Source of the DNA: Cryomorphaceae bacterium
GTDB lineage: Bacteria > Bacteroidota > Bacteroidia > Flavobacteriales > Schleiferiaceae
NCBI GenBank assembly: GCA_013205365.1
Contig: JABMNC010000037.1
Span: 1-5,326, forward strand
Length of the DNA stretch: 5,326 bases
Direction: 5' to 3'
Below the pieces are notes generated by a model. The model was given only the letters and a program-made list of their open reading frames with translations. It did not search any database and had not been told where the DNA came from. This document shows, in pieces, positions 1-5,326 of the stretch (the first letter of the stretch is position 1; the number at the start of each line of letters is the position of its first letter). The position numbers and the translations under genes are program-made.

Positions 1-386
1 CGTTGATGATGTTTGGTCCGAGCGACGACAACAGTCCTAATTCTGCGCAGAGCATGGCCTGGCGGATTAAGCGAAAGTCGAACGACGAGTTGCGCAAGGA
101 GTTTGTGGATAAGACGGTTCCTCAGGCGAAGTTTCTTGGGCTTTCGATTCCAGACGCCGATTTGAGGTGGAATGAGGCCTTGGGCCAGCATGATTTTGGG
201 TCGATTGATTGGAATGAGTTTTTTGCGGTGGTGGCCGGTAACGGCCCGTGCAACAGCGAGCGCATTGAGGCTCGCCGAAAGGCCCACGCCGAAGGCGCAT
301 GGGTGCGCGAGGCCGCCTCGGCCTATGCAGCCAAGCAGGCTGCCCGCCGCAGTTCCGACAGCAAGGCAAACCCCCAAGCAGCATGA
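1..386 (+). CDS. paaA: Ring 1,2-phenylacetyl-CoA epoxidase, catalytic subunit PaaA (3' end only)
   Basis: This is the C-terminal part of PaaA, the oxygenase subunit that epoxidises the aromatic ring of phenylacetyl-CoA in the cytoplasm. The reading frame is open from the left edge (first full codon at 3) to the TGA at 384-386. It gives about 128 residues, roughly the last 40% of a protein of about 310 residues. Recognisable PaaA segments are the MMFGP-DD-SPNS-QSMAW stretch, then KRKSNDELR, FVDKTVPQA, and the late blocks DLRWNE, GNGPCN and AHAEGAWVREAA. The ferritin-like di-iron site of the family lies in the missing N-terminal part, so the metal ligands cannot be checked here. The stop overlaps the paaB start by 4 nt (ATGA). 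The gene is cut by the window edge; nothing suggests it is broken. Confidence 0.95.
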   Translation, partial: LMMFGPSDDNSPNSAQSMAWRIKRKSNDELRKEFVDKTVPQAKFLGLSIPDADLRWNEALGQHDFGSIDWNEFFAVVAGNGPCNSERIEARRKAHAEGAWVREAASAYAAKQAARRSSDSKANPQAA

Positions 387-673
387 GTGCGCCAGACCAA
401 TGGCCCCTGTGGGAAGTCTTTGTGCGTTCTAAGAACGGCCTATCTCATAAGCACTCCGGAAGCCTTCACGCACCCGACGCCGACATGGCGCTCAAAAACG
501 CTCGCGACGTCTACACCCGGCGCAGCGAAGGCACAAGCATTTGGGTAGTGCTGTCGAGCAACATTGTGGCCTCTGCGCCCGACGCCAAAGAGGTGCTTTT
601 TGCGCCCTCTGACGACAAGGTTTACCGCCACCCCACCTTCTACGAGATACCCGATGAAGTGGGACACATGTGA
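383..673 (+). CDS. paaB: Ring 1,2-phenylacetyl-CoA epoxidase subunit PaaB
   Basis: PaaB is a small non-catalytic subunit of the PaaABCE monooxygenase. In the family it bridges PaaAC units and is needed for the active complex. The 96-residue product is close to the usual 95 or so. It matches the family from end to end: WPLWEVFVR at the N-terminus, GLSHKHSGSLHA-DA-MAL-NARD, then YTRRSEGTSIWVV, and the C-terminal KVYRHPTFYEIPDEVGHM. The start was placed at ATG 383 because it gives the family-length N-terminus and overlaps the paaA stop by 4 nt. An upstream in-frame ATG at 299 would add 28 residues lying wholly inside paaA, so it was not used. The 3' end overlaps paaC by 20 nt, which implies coupled translation. 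No good Shine-Dalgarno sequence is present. Confidence 0.96.
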   Translation: MSAPDQWPLWEVFVRSKNGLSHKHSGSLHAPDADMALKNARDVYTRRSEGTSIWVVLSSNIVASAPDAKEVLFAPSDDKVYRHPTFYEIPDEVGHM

Positions 674-1418
674 TCCTTCGGAGCAGTATCTGCTTCACCT
701 TGGCGACGACGCATTAATTCTTGGCCATCGACTGAGTGAATGGTGCGGTCACGGACCCATCCTCGAAGAAGACATTGCCCTGAGCAACCTAGCCCTCGAC
801 CTGGTCGGTCTTGCCCGGCATTACTACCAACTGGCCGCCAAGCGCATTGGCTCGGGTATGACCGAAGACCGACTGGCCTATTGGCGCGGGGAGCGCGACT
901 TTAAAAACCACGTAATGGTCGAGCAGCCCAACGGCGACTTCGCCGACACCATGGCTCGACAGTTCCTTTTTGATGCCTTTCACCTGCTACAGCTCGAGGC
1001 CATCGAGCAATCCCCCGACGCAGACCTGGCCGCAATAGCAAGAAAGGCCCTTAAAGAAACTACCTACCGCGCGCAGCACAGCTCCGAATGGGTGGTGCGC
1101 ATGGGCGACGGAACCGAGGAGAGCCATAGCCGCATTAGTGCCGCCCTGCAGCGTATATGGCCCTTTACCGACGAGTTCTTTCTGCCTGCAGAAGTAGACC
1201 GTCTTGCCGCAGAGCGAGGTCTTGGCCCCGACGTGCAATCCCTTCGTGAACCTTGGCTTGAACTGGTTCGCGAGGTACTTGCTAAAGCCCAACTCAGCCT
1301 GCCCGACATGCCCCAGAAACTGCTGCGCGGCAAATCGGGAATTCACAGTGAATCCCTCGGATTCCTGCTCTCTGAGATGCAGGGCCTGCCGAGAGCCTAC
1401 CCCGATGCCCAGTGGTAA
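654..1418 (+). CDS. paaC: Ring 1,2-phenylacetyl-CoA epoxidase, structural subunit PaaC
   Basis: PaaC is the structural partner of catalytic PaaA. In the family it has a ferritin-like helical fold but is not the oxygenating subunit. The product is 254 residues, against about 250 for known PaaC proteins. Family blocks are LGDDALILGHRLSEWCGH (residues 16-33), VEQPNGDFADTMARQ (89-103), the ETTYRAQHSSEWVVRMGDGT region in the middle, and the C-terminal H231-SESLGFLLSEMQ block ending in DAQW. The ATG at 654 puts this first block at the expected distance from the N-terminus. An open frame extends upstream to 564 but lies inside paaB and shows no PaaC similarity. The gene overlaps paaB by 20 nt and paaD by 7 nt. 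There is no sign of truncation. Confidence 0.95.
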   Translation: MKWDTCDPSEQYLLHLGDDALILGHRLSEWCGHGPILEEDIALSNLALDLVGLARHYYQLAAKRIGSGMTEDRLAYWRGERDFKNHVMVEQPNGDFADTMARQFLFDAFHLLQLEAIEQSPDADLAAIARKALKETTYRAQHSSEWVVRMGDGTEESHSRISAALQRIWPFTDEFFLPAEVDRLAAERGLGPDVQSLREPWLELVREVLAKAQLSLPDMPQKLLRGKSGIHSESLGFLLSEMQGLPRAYPDAQW

Positions 1419-1900
1419 GCGCAGACGACCTTAGAAAGCGCCTCCACCTCGTACCCGACCCTGAAGTTCCAGCCTTGTCGGTTCTCGATCTGGGCATAGT
1501 CCGCGGACTGCGCATGATGACTGACGGGTGCGAGGTCGACCTGAGTCCAACCTACACGGGCTGCCCCGCCACCGAAGTCATCGAACGCGACGTGCGCGAG
1601 GCCCTCGAAGAACTCGTTGGGAAGGGAAATGTGCGCATCAAAACCGTTCTTGATCCTCCATGGACCTCGGACTGGATCAGCGAAGAGGGCCTTCGCAAAC
1701 TAGAGTCCTACGGAATTGCCCCTCCGCCCAAACGAAGCAGCGACAAGAGATCCCTACTGGGCATCAGCACTCCCCTGAACTGCCCCCGATGCAAAAGTTC
1801 CCAGACGGAACGCATCTCGGCCTTTGGTTCCACCGCCTGCAAGGCCTTGCACCGATGCTTGGACTGCCAAGAACCCTTCGAAGCCTTTAAATGCATCTAA
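1412..1900 (+). CDS. paaD: Phenylacetate epoxidase maturation protein PaaD (SufT/MIP18-like, with C-terminal cysteine domain)
   Basis: PaaD is needed for an active PaaABCE complex and is thought to help assemble or insert the Fe-S cluster of the PaaE reductase. The 162-residue product has an N-terminal MIP18/DUF59-like domain: DPEVP (16-20), VLDLGIVR (24-31) and the YTGCPAT motif with Cys51. A DPPWTSDW stretch (81-88) follows. The C-terminal metal-binding region has Cys124-P-R-Cys127, GSTACKAL with Cys143, Cys149-x2-Cys152 and a terminal FKCI with Cys161. These six cysteines match the layout of E. coli PaaD. No ATG gives a family-length N-terminus, so the start is the GTG at 1412, overlapping the paaC stop by 7 nt. 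It is the last gene before a strong terminator. PaaE, its probable client, is not encoded in the window. Confidence 0.94.
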   Translation: MVSADDLRKRLHLVPDPEVPALSVLDLGIVRGLRMMTDGCEVDLSPTYTGCPATEVIERDVREALEELVGKGNVRIKTVLDPPWTSDWISEEGLRKLESYGIAPPPKRSSDKRSLLGISTPLNCPRCKSSQTERISAFGSTACKALHRCLDCQEPFEAFKCI

Positions 1901-1903
1901 AAC

Positions 1904-1938
1904 GAAAAACCCCAAGCCACTAGGACTTGGGGTTTTTC
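1904..1938 (+). terminator. Intrinsic terminator closing the paaABCD unit
   Basis: A perfect 13-bp inverted repeat, GAAAAACCCCAAG (1904-1916) and CTTGGGGTTTTTC (1926-1938), flanks a 9-nt loop and starts 3 nt after the paaD stop codon. The CCCCAAG/CTTGGGG core is followed by T5, then a further T-rich stretch, as expected for Rho-independent termination. The A5 on the 5' side makes it potentially active in both directions. No convergent gene uses it here. Confidence 0.92.
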
Positions 1939-2011
1939 TTTGGTTTGGGGTGAAGCCTATTTTTTTCTTCTGGGTAAAAATGCAACACTTCGCATGTTCC
2001 GACCAAAAAAT

Positions 2012-2039
2012 TTGTGATAAAGCGTGCGAGATAAATTGT
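2012..2039 (+). promoter_or_regulatory. Possible Bacteroidota-type promoter for the membrane protein-paaG-paaH unit
   Basis: TTG (2012-2014, part of TTTG), a 17-nt spacer and TAAATTGT (2032-2039) partly match the Bacteroidota pattern TTG-N17-23-TAnnTTTG. Four of the six fixed -7 bases agree. The position is sensible, 18 nt before the ATG at 2058 and downstream of the terminator, so the next gene needs its own promoter or readthrough. The match is weak. A second T-rich candidate (TTTG at 1939, TATTTTTT at 1959) cannot be excluded. Confidence 0.35.
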
Positions 2040-2054
2040 TTCACGTATTTTCAC
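2039..2054 (+). repeat. Direct repeat TTTCAC, 10-nt period, just before a start codon
   Basis: TTTCAC occurs at 2039-2044 and again at 2049-2054, exactly 10 nt (about one helical turn) apart, ending 3 nt before the ATG at 2058. A separate direct repeat GATAAA is at 2016-2021 and 2030-2035. These might be operator half-sites or leader elements. They are short enough to arise by chance in AT-rich sequence. Confidence 0.3.
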
Positions 2055-2057
2055 ACA

Positions 2058-3461
2058 ATGAACAAGCACCTCACTACTATTATTCTTCTGCTGTTTGGCA
2101 GCAGCTTGTCGGGGCAGAGCATACAAAATGACAGCCCTATAGACGGCGTTGCCTTTTTGGTGCACCAACAGAACGTCCTACAGATAGACTTCAAACTTGG
2201 CCTAATTTCTCGCCTCAATTCTTCGGGTTGGGCCATTACCGACAGCTTTGAGACCCTGCCCGACCCCATGAGCGACCTCATAAACCGTACGCCGACAGTA
2301 AGCCAAACACCCGATACCACCATCATAAGCTTTAACGCGTCTGGACTAGTCTATGCCTTTACCCGCGCTGGGCGCCTTCAAAGGCTGGATCAGACCTTTT
2401 ACTCTGGCTACAACTTCCAAGCCATTCGCTACTTCGACGGCCAGCGAATTTGGCGGTTTGGCGGCACAGGTTTTTGGCAGGTCCACGACCTTGCCCTGTA
2501 TTTTGATCCAGAATTGCGCGAATGGGAGCCCATGCCCATGACTCCCGCCATAGCTGGCGGCTTCACCGGCGGACTTTATAGCGCCAAGCCAGGCATGGCC
2601 AAAGACAGCAGCACGTTGGTGGCCCTGATACAACGAAACAAAAAGCTCGTTCGAATGAAACCTACTCATGAGGCCTATAAAATTGACCTTATCAACGGAC
2701 GCTATGAACTGCTTGGGGCGATTGCCCAAAACCCGCAAGGACCAGACCTTCGAGAGCTTAACGCCTTCGCACACTACAAGCAATGGAACCTAATCTCTCA
2801 CGAAGAATCCCTATACCTCTCCGACCTCTTGACCAACAGCCTGTACCGCACCAACCTAACGGGTACCGCAAAAATTGCGTTCAATGGTTTACAAGGGCTA
2901 CTCCTGAGCCCTCAGGGAGTCTACTCCATAACCTCGGCCAGCACCTTTAGCAACAGCAGCTACAGCACTCGTTTTGAACCCTGGTCCGCCTTTGTAAACA
3001 GCGCTAAGGCCGTTAAAATTGGGGCCATCTACGAAGAACTTTGGCTGTCGAAAGTACGGTCGTATTGGAAGGCCATTGCCGCAATGCTTCTGCTGTTGGC
3101 CGGTTTGATCTATCTAGTGCTCCGCTACGGGAAGTCCATCCCCAAGCGGGAACTGGACTATGCCAAAGCCCTAAGCCCCTTGGCCAAAATTGCCCTTAAG
3201 TACCTTTTGGTCCAGCCGGCAGGAAGCCTTGTAACCTCCGAGGAGCTCAATCAAATACTCGGCATTCAAGACAAGGCTTGGGACAACCAGCGCAAGATTC
3301 GCAGCACCATTTTAACCGAAATCGAAGAAAAAGGCATGCATTTCTTGGGCGTACCTTCGTTTGTAGAGCGGGTCACCGACCAAGAAGATCGCCGCATCCG
3401 CCGCTACCGTCTAAAACCCGAACTTCGCGAAGACTTAGCCCCTATTTTAAAGTATGTATAA
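2058..3461 (+). CDS. Membrane-anchored protein of unknown function: signal peptide, kelch-like region, one TM helix, cytoplasmic winged-helix-like domain
   Basis: I do not recognise a named family. The 467-residue product starts with a Sec signal peptide (K3, hydrophobic 8-17, probable cleavage near 18-20). Residues about 21-330 look beta-rich. One stretch (127-159) is kelch-like: IWRFGGTG, then a Tyr, FDP and EWEPM. A single membrane helix spans about 339-355 (MLLLLAGLIYLVL), followed by basic residues (R356, K359, K363, R364). This predicts an outside N-domain and a cytoplasmic tail of about 110 residues. The tail has SEELNQILGI (394-403), NQRKIRSTILTEIEEKG (410-426) and ERVTDQEDRRIRRYRL (437-452), resembling a helix-turn-helix with a MarR-like DRR wing. 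DNA or protein binding is therefore plausible but inferred. The frame is open further upstream, but only the ATG at 2058 gives a signal peptide and avoids the terminator. It has no Shine-Dalgarno sequence. Its stop overlaps paaG by 8 nt. Confidence 0.85.
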   Translation: MNKHLTTIILLLFGSSLSGQSIQNDSPIDGVAFLVHQQNVLQIDFKLGLISRLNSSGWAITDSFETLPDPMSDLINRTPTVSQTPDTTIISFNASGLVYAFTRAGRLQRLDQTFYSGYNFQAIRYFDGQRIWRFGGTGFWQVHDLALYFDPELREWEPMPMTPAIAGGFTGGLYSAKPGMAKDSSTLVALIQRNKKLVRMKPTHEAYKIDLINGRYELLGAIAQNPQGPDLRELNAFAHYKQWNLISHEESLYLSDLLTNSLYRTNLTGTAKIAFNGLQGLLLSPQGVYSITSASTFSNSSYSTRFEPWSAFVNSAKAVKIGAIYEELWLSKVRSYWKAIAAMLLLLAGLIYLVLRYGKSIPKRELDYAKALSPLAKIALKYLLVQPAGSLVTSEELNQILGIQDKAWDNQRKIRSTILTEIEEKGMHFLGVPSFVERVTDQEDRRIRRYRLKPELREDLAPILKYV

Positions 3462-4233
3462 GTATTTAACCGTTGAAGCTCAGGGATCCGTCCTTCGGGT
3501 CGCGCTGAACCGACCCGAAGTGTTTAATGCCTTTCACCGCGGGATGGCCCTGGAGCTGCAGCAAGCACTTTTTGAAGCAGGCCAAAGCACCGAACTGCGC
3601 GCCATACTGCTCACGGGCGAGGGCAGGGCCTTTTGCAGCGGGCAGGACCTGTCTGAAGCCATTGATCCTCAGGGGCCGGGCCTTGACCGAATCCTAAGCG
3701 AACACTTCAACCCTCTAATCCTGCAAATTCGCGCCCTACGCAAACCCGTAGTCGTAGCCGTCAACGGCGTCGCTGCTGGGGCGGGGGCCAACCTGGCCCT
3801 TGCGGGCGACATTGTGCTTGCCGCAAAGTCCGCTAAATTCATACAAGCCTTTAGCAAAATTGGCCTGGTTCCCGACAGTGGTGGAACCTTTACCCTCCCG
3901 CGTTTGGCTGGATTCGCCAAGGCCAGCGCGTGGATGATGCTCGCCGAATCCGTGACGGCAGAAGAAGCAGAGCGCCATGGTCTTATTTACCGCGTGACCG
4001 AAGACGAAAGCCTAGCGAGCGAGGCCCTTGCCCTTGCCCAAAAGGTGGCCGCCATGCCGACCGAGGCCCTGGCCCTAACCAAAGAAGCCCTGAACGCATC
4101 GCTTTTTGCCGGCCTCGAGGCCCAGCTTGAACTCGAACGCAAACTGCAAATCCGCGCCGGAGCCAGTGCCGACTACCGCGAGGGCGTCGCAGCATTTCTT
4201 GAGAAGCGGGCCCCTAACTTTAAAGGACAATGA
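3454..4233 (+). CDS. paaG: Ring 1,2-epoxyphenylacetyl-CoA isomerase PaaG (crotonase family)
   Basis: PaaG converts the unstable ring epoxide made by PaaABCE into oxepin-CoA, and in some bacteria also shifts a double bond later in the pathway. The 259-residue protein has a full crotonase fold. LNRPEVFNAF is at 18-27. The oxyanion-hole loops are CSGQDL (61-66) and NGVAAGAGANLAL (104-116), and the acidic catalytic residue is Asp141 in GLVPDSGGT. PaaG-specific features set it apart from generic enoyl-CoA hydratases: HFNPLI (84-89), SAKFIQAFSKIGLVPD (126-141), and the C-terminal SADYREGVAAFLEKRAPNF. The single Asp without a hydratase-type Glu pair fits an isomerase better than the PaaF hydratase. 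The start ATG overlaps the preceding membrane-protein gene by 8 nt, and the stop overlaps paaH by 4 nt. No other crotonase gene (paaF) is present here. Confidence 0.92.
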   Translation: MYKYLTVEAQGSVLRVALNRPEVFNAFHRGMALELQQALFEAGQSTELRAILLTGEGRAFCSGQDLSEAIDPQGPGLDRILSEHFNPLILQIRALRKPVVVAVNGVAAGAGANLALAGDIVLAAKSAKFIQAFSKIGLVPDSGGTFTLPRLAGFAKASAWMMLAESVTAEEAERHGLIYRVTEDESLASEALALAQKVAAMPTEALALTKEALNASLFAGLEAQLELERKLQIRAGASADYREGVAAFLEKRAPNFKGQ

Positions 4234-5326
4234 CAACCCTGCTCTTGAACCAAAAAGCCATGGTGGTCGGCGCGGGCGCCATGGGCTGCGGCATTGCCCA
4301 AGTCCTGGCGGAGTCCGGCTGGCAGATTCTGCTCTACGACAGCCAGGATGCCTCTCTGGAGCGCGGAATGTTGCGCATCAAAGCCGTTTGGGACAGGCTC
4401 CTTGAGAAGGGTACCATCTCCGCAGCGCAGCGTGCGGACTACGGCACCAGAGTTAAGCCCTGCCTCGTGCTGCGCGAAGCCGCCGAGGTCAGCCTAGTCG
4501 TAGAGGCGATTTATGAAAGCCTTGATGCCAAGCGCGCGGTCTTTACCACTCTTGACGACCTGGTGCTCAAAGACTGTATTCTAGCGACCAATACCTCGTC
4601 GCTTAGCGTTTCATCCATTGCCGCGGGCGTCAAGCACCCTGAGCGCCTCATTGGCCTTCACTTCTTTAACCCTGCACCGCTAATGCCTCTGGTCGAAATT
4701 GTTCCCGGAATCGCAACGGCCCCTGAGGTGGTTTTGGCTTGCACCCAGGCCGTCGCGCAATGGGGCAAAGTGGGCGTGGTTGCCCAAGACAGCCCAGGCT
4801 TCTTAGTGAACCGCATTGCTCGCCCATTCTATGGTGAAGCGCTTCACCTGGTTGAGGAGGGCATGGCCGACATGGCCACGGTCGACTGGGCAATGACCGA
4901 ACTGGGCGGATTCCGCATGGGACCCTTTGCCCTCATGGACCTCATCGGGCACGACGTCAACTACGTCGTCACCGAAACAGTCTGGAAGCAGTTCTACTAC
5001 GACCCCCGCTTTCGCCCGAGCCTCAGCCAAAAGCGACTGCTCGACGCAGGGTGGCTGGGCCGCAAGTCAGGCCGCGGATTCTACGACTACCGCAACGGGG
5101 CAAGCCTGCCCGAGCCCACCCGCGACGAAGCCCTTGGCCGGGCCATTGTCGACCGCGTAGTGGCCATGCTCATCAACGAGGCCGCAGATGCGGTCTACCG
5201 CGCAATCGGGAGCGAGTCTGACGTCGAAACCGCCATGCTCAAGGGCGTCAACTACCCCAAGGGACTTCTGGCCTGGGGCCGCGAATGGGGATGGGCCAAG
5301 GTGCGCGATCAGATTGAAGCCCTGAG
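4230..5326 (+). CDS. paaH: 3-hydroxyadipyl-CoA dehydrogenase PaaH (3' end cut by window)
   Basis: PaaH oxidises (S)-3-hydroxyadipyl-CoA to 3-oxoadipyl-CoA with NAD+, before the final thiolysis to acetyl-CoA and succinyl-CoA. The frame stays open from ATG 4230 (ATGA overlap with paaG) to the right edge, giving 365 complete codons. The N-terminal Rossmann fold has GAGAMG (14-19). The tetrad expected for 3-hydroxyacyl-CoA dehydrogenases is complete: Ser123 in NTSS, His144 in HFFNP, Glu156 in LVEIV and Asn194 in LVNR. A first C-terminal domain ends with GRKSGRGFYDY (277-287). A second, degenerate one contains MLKGVNYPKGLLAWGREWGW, a block found near the end of PaaH proteins, so probably only a few tens of residues are missing. 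AAAGGA at 4222-4227 could act as a ribosome site, but it sits only 2 nt from the ATG. A fadB-type dehydrogenase is the alternative; the context favours PaaH. Confidence 0.92.
   Translation, partial: MTTLLLNQKAMVVGAGAMGCGIAQVLAESGWQILLYDSQDASLERGMLRIKAVWDRLLEKGTISAAQRADYGTRVKPCLVLREAAEVSLVVEAIYESLDAKRAVFTTLDDLVLKDCILATNTSSLSVSSIAAGVKHPERLIGLHFFNPAPLMPLVEIVPGIATAPEVVLACTQAVAQWGKVGVVAQDSPGFLVNRIARPFYGEALHLVEEGMADMATVDWAMTELGGFRMGPFALMDLIGHDVNYVVTETVWKQFYYDPRFRPSLSQKRLLDAGWLGRKSGRGFYDYRNGASLPEPTRDEALGRAIVDRVVAMLINEAADAVYRAIGSESDVETAMLKGVNYPKGLLAWGREWGWAKVRDQIEAL

Noticed and set aside
564..653. N-terminal extension of PaaC to an ATG at 564
   Set aside because: The extra 30 residues lie wholly within paaB, are compositionally odd and have no counterpart in PaaC proteins.
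987..1346. 119-codon open frame on the - strand opposite paaC
   Set aside because: It has no recognisable motif and is fully explained as a shadow of paaC.
2013..2055. TGTGA (2013-2017) and TCACA (2051-2055) as a CRP/FNR-like palindrome
   Set aside because: The half-sites are separated by 33 nt, not the 6 nt of a CRP box, so this is probably chance.
1824..2057. Upstream in-frame extension of the membrane-protein gene to an ATG at 1824
   Set aside because: It would overlap paaD, run through the terminator stem and bury the signal peptide; the ATG at 2058 gives a proper secretion signal at the N-terminus.
3454..4233. Assignment of the crotonase as PaaF (2,3-dehydroadipyl-CoA hydratase)
   Set aside because: The GLVPDSGGT Asp, the HFNPL segment and the SADYREGVAAFLEKR C-terminus are PaaG signatures.
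4666..5030. Long open frames on the - strand opposite paaH
   Set aside because: They mirror the codon bias of a GC-rich gene, show no recognisable domain, and lie opposite a well-conserved dehydrogenase.
1..5326. tRNA, rRNA, CRISPR arrays, insertion sequences or attachment sites
   Set aside because: No repeat-spacer pattern, transposase coding sequence, terminal inverted repeats or tRNA-like fold was seen; the genes fill nearly all the sequence.

Overview
The window is a phenylacetate (paa) catabolic locus, entirely on the + strand and densely packed. It resembles a chromosomal segment of a Bacteroidota-type bacterium, perhaps near the Flavobacteriales. That lineage call is an inference. It rests on start codons mostly without a Shine-Dalgarno sequence, an A5C4/G4T5 terminator stem, an AT-rich leader with a weak TTG...TAnnTTTG-like promoter, and a secreted/membrane protein whose C-terminal domain I associate with that phylum. 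Coding regions look moderately to highly GC-rich; the one large spacer is AT-rich.

Region 1 (1-1900) holds the 3' end of paaA, then complete paaB, paaC and paaD. Each gene overlaps the next (4, 20 and 7 nt), so they form one translationally coupled unit. They encode the catalytic (A), bridging (B) and structural (C) subunits of the multicomponent ring 1,2-phenylacetyl-CoA epoxidase, and the Fe-S maturation factor (D). The reductase gene paaE, which follows paaD in the E. coli arrangement, is not here. A strong intrinsic terminator (1904-1938) closes the unit.

Region 2 (1901-2057) is a 157-nt spacer with that terminator, a possible promoter and short direct repeats just before the next start codon.

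Region 3 (2058-5326) is a second overlapping set. It begins with a 467-residue protein of unknown function that has a signal peptide, a kelch-like beta-rich extracytoplasmic region, one transmembrane helix and a small cytoplasmic domain with winged-helix character. Its stop overlaps the start of paaG (ring epoxide isomerase) by 8 nt, and paaG overlaps paaH (3-hydroxyadipyl-CoA dehydrogenase) by 4 nt. paaH runs off the right edge with only a short C-terminal tail missing.

Together the enzymes epoxidise phenylacetyl-CoA (PaaABC, matured by PaaD), isomerise the epoxide to oxepin-CoA (PaaG) and carry out the NAD-dependent oxidation late in the beta-oxidation-like phase (PaaH). The least explained item is the membrane protein, which looks like a possible one-component membrane-tethered sensor/regulator built into the catabolic operon. 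No RNA gene, mobile element or CRISPR array was seen.
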